NCBI GenBank assembly: GCA_013001285.1
Contig: JABDMU010000031.1
Location: 1-64,000, forward strand
DNA length: 64,000 bases
Direction of reading: 5' to 3'
Origin: Flavobacteriaceae bacterium
GTDB taxonomy: Bacteria > Bacteroidota > Bacteroidia > Flavobacteriales > Flavobacteriaceae
Both the position numbers and the translations under genes were made by a program. Below the pieces are notes generated by a model. That model ran no database searches. It saw only the letters and a program-made list of their open reading frames with translations, and was not told where the DNA came from. Numbering within the stretch: position 1 is the stretch's first letter; each line of letters starts with the position of its first letter. Positions 44,442 through 52,951 of this stretch are shown here, piece after piece.

Positions 44442-47294
44442 ATGCCTAAACGTAAAGATCTAAAATCTATTCTACTTATCGGTTCCGGACCTATCATCAT
44501 TGGTCAAGCCTGCGAATTTGACTATTCTGGTTCTCAAGCCCTTCGTTCATTACGAGAAGATGGAATAGAAACCATTCTTATCAATTCAAACCCAGCAACC
44601 ATCATGACCGATCCGTCAATGGCCGATCATGTGTATTTGTTGCCACTTAATACAAAGTCCTTAATTCAAATCTTAAAAGAACATCCCCAAATAGATGCCG
44701 TTCTACCCACTATGGGAGGTCAAACTGCTCTGAATTTATGTATAGAGGCCGACGAGAAAGGCATATGGGAGGATTTTGGTGTTGAAATCATTGGAGTTGA
44801 TATTGATGCGATAAATATTACTGAAGATCGCGAAAAGTTTAGAGAGTTGATGCTTGACATAGGTATTCCTATGGCACCACAAGCCACAGCAACGTCCTAT
44901 TTAAAAGGAAAAGAAATTGCTCAGGAATTCGGATTTCCATTAGTAATTAGAGCTTCATTTACCCTAGGAGGAGCAGGAGCCTCCTTTGTTCATAAAGAAG
45001 AAGATTTTGATGAATTATTGACTCGCGGATTAGAAGTTTCTCCTATTCATGAAGTTATGATCGATAAGGCTTTAATAGGTTGGAAAGAATTTGAATTGGA
45101 GCTGCTACGTGACGCTAACGATAATGTAGTCATCATTTGCTCAATAGAAAATATGGACCCTATGGGGATTCATACGGGGGATTCGATCACAGTGGCACCT
45201 GCCATGACGCTTAGTGATAAAACCTATCAGAAAATGCGTGACATGGCTATTCATATGATGCGCAGTATAGGTGATTTTGCTGGCGGATGTAATGTCCAGT
45301 TTGCTGTAAGCCCAGATGAAAAAGAAGAGATCATCGCCATTGAGATCAATCCTAGAGTTTCGAGATCTTCGGCCTTAGCAAGTAAAGCAACAGGATATCC
45401 TATTGCAAAAATTGCTGCCAAACTTGCTATTGGCTATAATTTAGATGAGTTAGATAATCAGATCACCAAATCAACATCAGCATTGTTTGAACCAACACTT
45501 GATTATGTGATCGTGAAGATCCCACGTTGGAACTTCGATAAATTTGAAGGGAGTGATCGTACTCTCGGACTTCAAATGAAATCGGTAGGCGAAGTTATGG
45601 GTATAGGGCGTTCCTTTCAAGAAGCCTTGCACAAAGCCACCCAGTCTTTAGAGATCAAACGTAACGGACTAGGAGCAGATGGCAAAGGATATAAGGACTA
45701 TGACCAGATCGTTGAAAAATTAACTTATGCATCATGGGATCGGGTTTTTGCTATCTATGATGCGATTCAAATGGGCTTTTCGCTAAGTCGAATTCATGAG
45801 ATCACTAAAATTGATATGTGGTTTTTGAAGCAGTATGAAGAGCTTTATCATTTGGAAAAGGAGATTTCTAAATTTGATATTGATACCATTGAGCGTGAAT
45901 TATTGTTAGAGGCAAAGCAAAAAGGGTATGGTGACAGGCAGATAGCACATATGTTAGGTTGTTTAGAAAGTCAGGTGTATAAAAAGCGTGAGGACATGAA
46001 TATCAAACGTGTGTACAAGCTTGTGGATACCTGTGCTGCCGAATTTAAAGCACAAACCCCTTATTACTATTCTACTTTTGAGAGTGAAGTTGAATTGCCT
46101 GACGGAAAACGTTTTTCTGATAATGAGAGCGTCGTTTCCGATAGAAAAAAAATCGTTGTATTGGGTTCAGGACCAAATAGAATTGGTCAAGGTATCGAAT
46201 TTGATTACTGCTGTGTTCATGGCGTTTTAGCAGCTTCGGAATGTGGATACGAAACCATCATGATCAATTGTAACCCTGAAACTGTTTCAACCGATTTCGA
46301 TATTGCTGATAAATTATATTTTGAACCTGTTTTTTGGGAACACATCTATGATATCATCAGACATGAAAAGCCTGAAGGTGTTATTGTTCAGCTAGGAGGA
46401 CAAACAGCCTTAAAACTTGCAGAAAAATTAGATCGCTATGGCATCAAAGTGATGGGGACTAGTTTTAAATCCTTGGATCTAGCTGAAGACAGAGGTTCTT
46501 TTTCAACCCTGCTAAAAGAAAACAACATTCCTTATCCAGAATTCGATATCGCAACAACGGCGGAGGAAGCCTTGGCAGTAGCCGATAAACTGAACTTTCC
46601 GATTTTGGTAAGACCTTCCTATGTTCTTGGTGGACAAGGCATGAAGATCGTCATTAATAAAAAAGAATTAGAAGAGCATGTCGTTGATCTACTTCGAAAA
46701 ATTCCGAATAATAAATTGTTATTAGATCATTATCTTGATGGAGCGATTGAGGCAGAAGCTGATGCCATTTGTGATGGTGAAGATGTTTATATCATCGGAA
46801 TAATGGAACATATTGAACCATGCGGCATTCATTCTGGCGATAGTAATGCCACATTACCACCATTCAATCTGGGAGACCTGGTCATGGAACAAATAAAAGA
46901 TCATACTGTTAAAATTGCCAAGGCGTTGAATACAGTTGGATTGATCAATATTCAGTTTGCTATTAAGGATGATATGGTGTATATAATAGAAGCCAATCCA
47001 AGAGCCTCTAGAACAGTTCCTTTTATAGCGAAAGCCTATGGAGAACCTTATGTTAATTATGCAACAAAAGTGATGCTGGGAGAGAAAAAGATTTCCGATT
47101 TTAAATTCAATCCGAAATTAAATGGCTATGCGATCAAACAACCTGTATTTTCGTTTAATAAGTTCCCGAATGTCAATAAAAAATTAGGACCGGAAATGAA
47201 AAGTACAGGAGAAAGCATACTTTTTATTGATAGTTTGAAGGACGATGAATTTTATGACCTTTATTCAAGGCGTAAAATGTATTTAAGCAAATAA
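44442..47294 (+). CDS. carB: Carbamoyl-phosphate synthase large subunit, short form
   Basis: Makes carbamoyl phosphate for arginine and pyrimidines. 950 aa against about 1070 in E. coli. Both synthetase halves are present: 'LIGSGPIIIGQACEFDYSGSQALRSL' and ATP-grasp 1 (about 128-320), oligomerisation region (about 405-545), then 'VLGSGPNRIGQGIEFDYCCVHG' and ATP-grasp 2 (about 670-860). It stops shortly after 'GESILFIDSLKDDEFYDLYSRRKMYLSK', so the C-terminal MGS-like allosteric domain (UMP/ornithine site) is missing. No frameshift is visible and the end is clean. carA is not in the window. Confidence 0.95.
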   Translation: MPKRKDLKSILLIGSGPIIIGQACEFDYSGSQALRSLREDGIETILINSNPATIMTDPSMADHVYLLPLNTKSLIQILKEHPQIDAVLPTMGGQTALNLCIEADEKGIWEDFGVEIIGVDIDAINITEDREKFRELMLDIGIPMAPQATATSYLKGKEIAQEFGFPLVIRASFTLGGAGASFVHKEEDFDELLTRGLEVSPIHEVMIDKALIGWKEFELELLRDANDNVVIICSIENMDPMGIHTGDSITVAPAMTLSDKTYQKMRDMAIHMMRSIGDFAGGCNVQFAVSPDEKEEIIAIEINPRVSRSSALASKATGYPIAKIAAKLAIGYNLDELDNQITKSTSALFEPTLDYVIVKIPRWNFDKFEGSDRTLGLQMKSVGEVMGIGRSFQEALHKATQSLEIKRNGLGADGKGYKDYDQIVEKLTYASWDRVFAIYDAIQMGFSLSRIHEITKIDMWFLKQYEELYHLEKEISKFDIDTIERELLLEAKQKGYGDRQIAHMLGCLESQVYKKREDMNIKRVYKLVDTCAAEFKAQTPYYYSTFESEVELPDGKRFSDNESVVSDRKKIVVLGSGPNRIGQGIEFDYCCVHGVLAASECGYETIMINCNPETVSTDFDIADKLYFEPVFWEHIYDIIRHEKPEGVIVQLGGQTALKLAEKLDRYGIKVMGTSFKSLDLAEDRGSFSTLLKENNIPYPEFDIATTAEEALAVADKLNFPILVRPSYVLGGQGMKIVINKKELEEHVVDLLRKIPNNKLLLDHYLDGAIEAEADAICDGEDVYIIGIMEHIEPCGIHSGDSNATLPPFNLGDLVMEQIKDHTVKIAKALNTVGLINIQFAIKDDMVYIIEANPRASRTVPFIAKAYGEPYVNYATKVMLGEKKISDFKFNPKLNGYAIKQPVFSFNKFPNVNKKLGPEMKSTGESILFIDSLKDDEFYDLYSRRKMYLSK

Positions 47295-47361
47295 TCTAAA
47301 TTCTTGTAGGCCTTAACACGTTAAAAATTATTATTTTAGCTATTGAAAACTCAAAAAGACT

Positions 47362-48222
47362 ATGAAACAAAAATTACTTTTATTATTTATAAGTTGCCTA
47401 TTTTCAACAGTTGCCATAGCGCAATTGGGAACTTTTACAGATGATTTTCAAACAGATACTTCAACCATGAATTGGTTTGAAAGTGGAGCTTCACCAAATC
47501 CGCCTACATATGCGGTAGATGATGGTCCATCAGGAATTGGAGATCACTATATGACAAATGTAGCGTCAGGAACTGGAGGCCCTGGAGGACGTATGGTTGT
47601 TCGTAATGTTACGCAATGGACAGGAGATTATACCTCGGCTGGAGTGCTTTCAATTAAATTTGATGCACGAGCTATTTCTAGTGATCTGGATTTTAGAGTT
47701 GCCATGAATGGTGCAGGAGGCACAATTAGTTCAACAAATTTTGTTACTGTAACAGTGGGCAGTGGTTGGCAGCAAGTAATTATCTCAGTTGTGGCTGCCG
47801 ATATGATTGAGGTCACCTCCAATGCGGGATCTGGATTTGATAAAGTTGCAACATTAGCAGATGTTAATGAATTGAGAATACTAAGTAGTCCAACGCCTGC
47901 TTATGCTGGAGAAATAATTAGTGCGACCATGGATCTTGATAATATAAGTGCGGGAACTACGCTGGGTATAGACCAGTTTAGTATTGTAAATGATTTCAAA
48001 ATATCACCTAATCCTAGTACTTCCGAATTAAATATTCAATTGTCTGAGGTAAATGATGATTTGAAGGTTGAAGTTTTTGATATACTCGGAAAGCGCATTT
48101 TATTTAAGGATATAAGTCAGGTAAATACACGAATTAATGTTTCAGGATGGGAGAGTGGTGTTTATTTGGTCAAAGTATCTAACGATGGTTCAACACAAAC
48201 AAAACGCTTTATTAAACAGTAA
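47362..48222 (+). CDS. Small T9SS-secreted protein, carbohydrate-binding-like
   Basis: 286 aa. Signal peptide 'KQKLLLLFISCLFSTVAIAQ'. Residues about 22-195 form one beta-sandwich of the kind seen in carbohydrate-binding or choice-of-anchor domains ('FTDDFQTDTSTMNWFESG', 'GPGGRMVVRNVTQWTGDYTSAGVLSIKFDARA', 'VNELRILSSP', 'ATMDLDNISAG'). Type A sorting domain about 208-286 ('FKISPNPSTSELNIQLSE', 'VEVFDILGKRILF', 'GWESGVYLVKVSNDG'). Function unknown. Ends at a hairpin shared with DUF3307. Confidence 0.87.
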   Translation: MKQKLLLLFISCLFSTVAIAQLGTFTDDFQTDTSTMNWFESGASPNPPTYAVDDGPSGIGDHYMTNVASGTGGPGGRMVVRNVTQWTGDYTSAGVLSIKFDARAISSDLDFRVAMNGAGGTISSTNFVTVTVGSGWQQVIISVVAADMIEVTSNAGSGFDKVATLADVNELRILSSPTPAYAGEIISATMDLDNISAGTTLGIDQFSIVNDFKISPNPSTSELNIQLSEVNDDLKVEVFDILGKRILFKDISQVNTRINVSGWESGVYLVKVSNDGSTQTKRFIKQ

Positions 48223-48242
48223 TAGAGCTTTTAATACAAAAT

Positions 48243-48272
48243 AAGCCACTAATGAAAGTTAGTGGTTTTTTT
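48243..48272. terminator. Terminator between T9SS gene and DUF3307 gene
   Basis: Stem CCACTAA (48246-48252) / TTAGTGG (48259-48265), extendable through A-T pairs, with a seven-T tail on the plus strand. The tail runs up to the DUF3307 stop codon. Confidence 0.82.
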
Positions 48273-48978
48273 ATGCGACGAAATAGGTGAATAACAGTGC
48301 CACAATAATTGCAATGCCGAAGCTTATCAATGTACCAATAAGAATATACTCTGTAAGTTTTCGATGTTTTGATTCCTTGAGGTCTCCAAAACGAAATACC
48401 GATTTTGCTGTAATGAGAAACCCAACGGCTTCCCAATGTCCAACCACAATAAAAATAAAAACAAGTATTCGCTCAAGAATACCAATATAGGATCCTGCAT
48501 CTTTTAGGGAAGCATTGTCTTTTGTAAGCGCTTCAATATCCCATTTTGAAAATATGATCTTCATTATTATTGATGCAGGCCGTGTTAAAAATATAAGGCA
48601 AACTATGAGTAGTAGGGTATCGGGTTGGGACAAAACATCAAGGTCTATTGTGGCATCGGTAAAAAAGTAATAGGCAAACACAATTGACAACAGATGAAAG
48701 ATCTGATCTAGAACGAAAATAAGTCGCTTATTCTTTTCTGTTTGAATACTCAATTTAATAGCATCAATAATGAAATGAGAGGTACCAATAAATACGATCA
48801 ATGGCCAATAGGAAAGATCCCAAACCAGTATGAATAGCAAAACAAAGTGAATGGCAATATGCAGATATAATTGCGGAGAGCGCAATTTTTTAGTTTCATT
48901 TTGCCTTACTGATGCTTTGGTCTGTAGGAAAAAATCACCAATAATATGTGCAAGTAAAAGCTTTAAAAACAGAGTCAT
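48271..48978 (-). CDS. DUF3307 membrane protein, partner of SatD
   Basis: 235 aa, about six transmembrane helices. The N-terminal 'LLLAHIIGDFFLQTKASVRQNETKK' and 'HIAIHFVLLF', 'FIGTSHFIIDAIKL', 'FVLDQIFHLLSI' carry the conserved His/Asp-in-membrane pattern of DUF3307 (H-x-x-G-D-F, S-H-F-x-I-D, L-D-Q-x-x-H). Those polar residues inside helices hint at a metal or transport/enzymatic site; no function is established. Its ATG overlaps the satD stop (ATGA, 4 nt), so the pair is translated together. Confidence 0.85.
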   Translation of the reverse strand: MTLFLKLLLAHIIGDFFLQTKASVRQNETKKLRSPQLYLHIAIHFVLLFILVWDLSYWPLIVFIGTSHFIIDAIKLSIQTEKNKRLIFVLDQIFHLLSIVFAYYFFTDATIDLDVLSQPDTLLLIVCLIFLTRPASIIMKIIFSKWDIEALTKDNASLKDAGSYIGILERILVFIFIVVGHWEAVGFLITAKSVFRFGDLKESKHRKLTEYILIGTLISFGIAIIVALLFTYFVA

Positions 48979-49586
48979 AACTTTTTAATTAGTTGTTGGT
49001 ACATCTCATTTAACTCTAAAATACTATCAAGTTGTGCGCGTTTTTGTCTCTTACTAACCGCATTTTGATTGATATCTAACATTGATCCCAGATCCTTTTG
49101 CAACGCATTTGGGTGCTCTAATGACAATTTAACGACTTCAGCTGAGTTTGGCGTCCAGGTGTCCATGACCATTAAAGCAAATTTAAAGTACAAATTTAAT
49201 TGCGCATTTAGGTTCTGGTCAGGTGTTTTAATTTTCAAATTGAGTTTGTCTTTTTTCAAGGATTCCAGGGTTTCACCTGAAAATTGAAAAGCTTCTCCGT
49301 TTGATTCAACTAAAGATGCCCCTTCAAATGACTTCTCACCAAGACCTAAGGCCAATCTAACATCCAATCCTTTTGTCATTTTAATCACAGATTTTATATA
49401 AACCACAGTAAAGAATCCTTTTGTATTGTCCTGAAGTTCTAACTGGAAGCTATCGCCTCTGTAGATCTCCCATAAGTTGTCATTGGGTTGTACAAACCGA
49501 AGCGCCTTTTTTAAAGGTTTGAGCCAGATCTCCTGGTTCTCAATCGATCTTGATTTTATGATATCTCCGGTAAGTACTGTGACCAT
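48975..49586 (-). CDS. SatD-family protein: cyclase-like N-domain plus C-terminal HTH
   Basis: 203 aa. The opening 'VLTGDIIKSRSI' is typical of SatD (PF16264). Residues 1-112 also follow the class III nucleotide cyclase outline: Asp8 in 'GDI', Asp45 in 'YRGDSFQLEL', 'LDVRLALGLGE' (74-84), and 'GEAFQFSGETLESLK' (97-111), like 'GDAVNLAARLE' of cyclases. Residues about 160-190 ('ALQKDLGSMLDINQNAVSKRQKRAQL') form a helix-turn-helix. First gene of a two-gene unit with DUF3307 and directly behind four 28-bp-spaced repeats. I infer a DNA-binding regulator, possibly nucleotide-responsive; the cyclase likeness is my reading, not established knowledge. Confidence 0.8.
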   Translation of the reverse strand: MVTVLTGDIIKSRSIENQEIWLKPLKKALRFVQPNDNLWEIYRGDSFQLELQDNTKGFFTVVYIKSVIKMTKGLDVRLALGLGEKSFEGASLVESNGEAFQFSGETLESLKKDKLNLKIKTPDQNLNAQLNLYFKFALMVMDTWTPNSAEVVKLSLEHPNALQKDLGSMLDINQNAVSKRQKRAQLDSILELNEMYQQLIKKL

Positions 49587-49615
49587 AATACGTTATAGAT
49601 TGTCAAATGATAAGT

Positions 49616-49646
49616 CAAATATATTCTTTAAAAAGGGAATAAACAA
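49616..49646 (-). promoter_or_regulatory. Promoter of satD-DUF3307
   Basis: Minus strand TTG (49644-49646), 20-nt spacer, TATATTTG (49616-49623): a full consensus match about 30 nt before the satD ATG. The first repeat of the operator array (49621-49640) fills the spacer, so a protein bound there would exclude RNA polymerase. Confidence 0.7.
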
Positions 49647-49724
49647 ATATATTCCATAAAAAAAGAATAATTAATAATATTCCATAAAAAGGGAATATAT
49701 GTATATATTCTATAAAAAGAGACT
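49621..49724. repeat. Four tandem 20-bp operator-like repeats at exact 28-bp period
   Basis: Copies at 49621-49640, 49649-49668, 49677-49696 and 49705-49724, each separated by an 8-bp unconserved spacer. Consensus ATATTCCATAAAAAGGGAAT; copy 3 matches perfectly, copies 1, 2 and 4 differ at two to four positions. Within a unit, ATTCC and GGAAT form an inverted repeat. The array fills nearly the whole gap between rmuC (ends 49742) and satD, and overlaps the satD promoter. Confidence 0.85.
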
Positions 49725-49741
49725 ATTCAGAAAAATGAGGA

Positions 49742-51064
49742 TCAGTTTTCTGATTCTTGGGCACGACTAACAATATTATCAGGAAGGGCTTTTTTAGCTT
49801 TTGCGCCCATTTTTTTAAGTTTTTCAACACTGGTGATCAAATTGCCTTTGCCTTCCACCAATTTGTTCATAGCAGAGGAATAATCAGATTTTGCAGCATC
49901 AATTTTCTTACCTACTCCTGTGAGATCCTTTACCAGGCCTTCAAATTTATCGTACAAGGCTCCAGCCTGACGTGCTATTTCAATAGCGTTGCGCTGTTGT
50001 TTTTCATTATTCCACATGGTATCAATGGTTCGTAAAGTCGCCAATAAGGTGGAGGGTGTTACAATAACAATATTCTTTTCGAAAGCTTTGTTATAAAGCA
50101 CATTATCTTCATTAATAGCAACAGCAAAGGCTGGTTCAATAGGTATGAACATCAAAACGAAATCAGGAGATTCAATATCATAAAGATCTTGATAGTTTTT
50201 TTCAGAGAGTTGATCGACGTGCTTACTTATAGAATTTACATGTGCTTTTAAATAGCTCTCTCTACTATCATCGTCGGCATTTACATAACGCTCATAATCG
50301 GTTAAGGATACCTTCGAGTCAATGATCATTCGCTTATTGTCAGGCAAGTGTAAGACTACATCAGGAAGGACTCGTGTACCATCGTCAAGCTTAAAACTTT
50401 GTTGAACAAAATATTCTCTGTCTTTTTCTAATCCAGATTTTTCAAGAACGCGTTCAAGAACAAGTTCGCCCCAATTACCTTGCATTTTACTGTCACCCTT
50501 TAAGGCTTTGGTTAAATTGGTAGCCTCTTTGGTCATTTGTAAGTTAAGGTCTTTTAATCCCAATAACTGCTCCTTCAAGGCCGAATGCATACTGATGCTC
50601 TCCTTCTGAGTATCCTCAACCTTTTTTTCAAAGGTCTGTATCTTTTCTTGTAAAGGATTTAAGATCAGTTTAAGTTGTTCTTTATTCTGTTCCGAAAATT
50701 TTGTCGATTTTTCTGCGAATATCTTATTTGCGAGCAATTCAAAATCCTTCCGTAATTGTTCCTGTTGAAGCTTTAGTTCTTCGTCACGTTTTAGATTTTG
50801 TTGTTGCAGGTTCTCGTATTCCGAATTTTTTCTGGTGAGTTCTGTATTTAAAAAATCTTTCTCACGCCTGATCTCTTCGCGTTCTTGTTCAGTTTTCTCT
50901 ATAGTTGATCTTAATTCATCTATAGATTGTATCAAATTGTTCTGACGCTCATGCATCGCGCTTTTATCGCTTTTCTCTTTTAAACGAGAAAAAAGCATGC
51001 CTAAATAGGCGCCAATGGCAGCCGAAATTAGAATGGCTAAAATTAAAATGAGATTGTCGTTCAT
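49742..51064 (-). CDS. rmuC: DNA recombination protein RmuC
   Basis: 440 aa. N-terminal transmembrane helix (about 4-24), a long coiled coil (about 28-165, rich in E/K/Q heptads such as 'RSTIEKTEQEREEIRREKDF'), then the RmuC nuclease-like core: 'GNWGELVLERVLEKSGLEKDREY', 'LPDVVLHLPDNKRMIIDSKVSLTDYERY', 'LMFIPIEPAFAVAI', 'VTPSTLLATLRTIDTMWNNEKQQRNA'. It is predicted to limit inversions at short repeats. Monocistronic; the satD operator array begins 18 bp beyond its stop. Confidence 0.95.
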   Translation of the reverse strand: MNDNLILILAILISAAIGAYLGMLFSRLKEKSDKSAMHERQNNLIQSIDELRSTIEKTEQEREEIRREKDFLNTELTRKNSEYENLQQQNLKRDEELKLQQEQLRKDFELLANKIFAEKSTKFSEQNKEQLKLILNPLQEKIQTFEKKVEDTQKESISMHSALKEQLLGLKDLNLQMTKEATNLTKALKGDSKMQGNWGELVLERVLEKSGLEKDREYFVQQSFKLDDGTRVLPDVVLHLPDNKRMIIDSKVSLTDYERYVNADDDSRESYLKAHVNSISKHVDQLSEKNYQDLYDIESPDFVLMFIPIEPAFAVAINEDNVLYNKAFEKNIVIVTPSTLLATLRTIDTMWNNEKQQRNAIEIARQAGALYDKFEGLVKDLTGVGKKIDAAKSDYSSAMNKLVEGKGNLITSVEKLKKMGAKAKKALPDNIVSRAQESEN

Positions 51065-51125
51065 TCAGAATTTGATGTTTCTCAAATATACACTTATCGA
51101 TAGGTTTTCCAAAGTAAAAAAGACC

Positions 51126-51920
51126 TTACTTATTAACGCGAAATGCCTTTGTTTCAGGATCAAAAACAATAAGATCTTTAGGGAAAAGTCTGCTAAAATG
51201 ACCTTGAGCAATATGACCCTCAGGGGTGTCTAAAAGCGATTGCTCTTTAGTCATTATTATCATTTTATCACACAATTGAATGGCGAGATCGATTTCATGA
51301 GACGAAAATAAAATGGTCTTACCAGTTTCTTTCGAAAGTGTTCGGAGAAGGGTCAGAATTTGAGCTTTGTGATACATATCTAAATGTGTTGTAGGCTCAT
51401 CAAGGATTATCAGATCGGTATCTTGAGCCAAAGCTCTTGCAATCATGACCTTTTGAAGTTGACCGTCACTTAATTCAAAGCATTTTTTATTGATAAAACC
51501 GTCAATTTGTGTTCGACTAATGGCTTCATCAATTTTTTCTAAATCCTCACTGTTTAAATTCCCAAACCAATTTGTGTACGGCTGTCTTCCTAGGGCAATA
51601 ACCTCATAAGCTGAGAGATTTTTTGATGCGATAGATTCGGTTAAGACAACACTAAGAGCCATGGCCAATGCATTGAGATCAAAATCCTCCAAATTGGTTT
51701 CATTGATCACTATTTTTCCATCAAGCTTTGGTTGAACTTTCGTTAGCGTTCGTAAAAGCGTAGATTTTCCGATACCGTTGGCACCTACCAATCCAATGAG
51801 TTCGCCTTCATAAAATTCAAGATCTATTTGCTCACCAATTAAAATAGTGCCAGATTTATTTTGATAACCAATCTTCAGATCAATTGTTTTTAGTACGATA
51901 TTTGGTTTTATTTCTACCAT
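51126..51920 (-). CDS. ABC transporter ATPase for iron-siderophore/haem/cobalamin uptake
   Basis: 264 aa from ATG 51920, which overlaps the permease stop by one base (TAATG), so coupled. Walker A 'GANGIGKSTLLRTL', Q-loop region 'SVVLTESIASKNLSAYEVIALGRQPYTNWFG', signature 'LSDGQLQKVMIARAL', Walker B 'LIILDEPTTHLD', H-loop 'ILFSSHEIDLA'. FhuC/BtuD type. Last gene of the SBP-permease-ATPase operon. Confidence 0.93.
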   Translation of the reverse strand: MVEIKPNIVLKTIDLKIGYQNKSGTILIGEQIDLEFYEGELIGLVGANGIGKSTLLRTLTKVQPKLDGKIVINETNLEDFDLNALAMALSVVLTESIASKNLSAYEVIALGRQPYTNWFGNLNSEDLEKIDEAISRTQIDGFINKKCFELSDGQLQKVMIARALAQDTDLIILDEPTTHLDMYHKAQILTLLRTLSKETGKTILFSSHEIDLAIQLCDKMIIMTKEQSLLDTPEGHIAQGHFSRLFPKDLIVFDPETKAFRVNK

Positions 51921-52951
51921 TAAAATATCATTTTTCGTTTTCTTACAAGGAGCCAAATAACAATTGGTGCACCGAAGAGAGAGGTGATGGCATTAATGGG
52001 TAAAGTGTAATCACTCATTGGGATCTGTGCGATGCTATCACAGATGAGCATGACCATGGCACCTATCAAAAAAATCGCAGGGAGCAGGATCTTATGATTA
52101 GAGGTACTAAAGATCTGTCTCGCAATATGAGGAATGGCTAATCCAATAAAAGCTATTGGTCCGGCAAATGCCGTAATAGTTCCTGCTAGGAGGCTTGTTG
52201 CAATAATAATGATCATTCGGCTTTGTTTCAGATTCAATCCAAGACTTTTCGCATAATTTTCACCTAATAAAAGTGTGTTTAATGCCTTAATAGAAACGAT
52301 ACTTAAAAAGAGTCCGAAAATGTATATCAGAAATAGTATTAAGACTTCTGACCAGGATAGATTTCCCAAACTACCAAAGCCCCAGAAAATATATTGTTGA
52401 AGCTGTTCGGCACTTGCAAAATAAGACAAGACGCTTACTAAGGCTGCGGTTATACTTGCGAACATTAAACCGATGATCAAAATGGCCATGGTGTCTCTCA
52501 CTTTAGAAGATACGGTTATCACCACAAGAAGAACAATAAAGCTACCAAGACTGGAGGCGATGATCAAACTCCATTTTGAAACTAATAATGCAGCAAATGT
52601 GGCTCCAAAAAAAGTGGCTCCCATAATAACAAGTGCGACACCTAGACTGGCTCCGGAACTTATTCCAAGCACGAAAGGTCCAGCCAGAGGGTTTCTAAAT
52701 AGTGTTTGCATCAATAATCCAGAAATGCCTAATCCTGAACCAACAATGATTGCCGTTATGGCCTTAGGTAGTCGATAATCCTGAATGATATATTGCCAGG
52801 ATTCATTTTCGATGGTTCCGCCAAATAAACTTCTGAAAACAAATTTTAAAGGCACCGAAACAGAACCTAAGCTAAGATTTGCAATGAGACAAAACACAAG
52901 CAATATGGCGAGGATGATGAACGGACCAGTATTTTTTGAAAGATTGATCAA
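51920..52951 (-). CDS. FecCD/BtuC-family ABC permease
   Basis: 343 aa, about ten transmembrane helices with family signatures 'DYRLPKAITAIIVGSGLGISGLLMQTLFRNPLAGPFVLGISSGASLGVAL', 'FAGPIAFIGLAIPHIAR', 'LPINAITSLFGAPIVIWLLVRKRK'. It forms a homodimeric channel. The only plausible start is TTG at 52951, immediately after the TAG of the binding-protein gene; no in-frame ATG precedes the first helix. Cargo is an iron chelate, haem or cobalamin. Confidence 0.93.
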   Translation of the reverse strand: MINLSKNTGPFIILAILLVFCLIANLSLGSVSVPLKFVFRSLFGGTIENESWQYIIQDYRLPKAITAIIVGSGLGISGLLMQTLFRNPLAGPFVLGISSGASLGVALVIMGATFFGATFAALLVSKWSLIIASSLGSFIVLLVVITVSSKVRDTMAILIIGLMFASITAALVSVLSYFASAEQLQQYIFWGFGSLGNLSWSEVLILFLIYIFGLFLSIVSIKALNTLLLGENYAKSLGLNLKQSRMIIIIATSLLAGTITAFAGPIAFIGLAIPHIARQIFSTSNHKILLPAIFLIGAMVMLICDSIAQIPMSDYTLPINAITSLFGAPIVIWLLVRKRKMIF

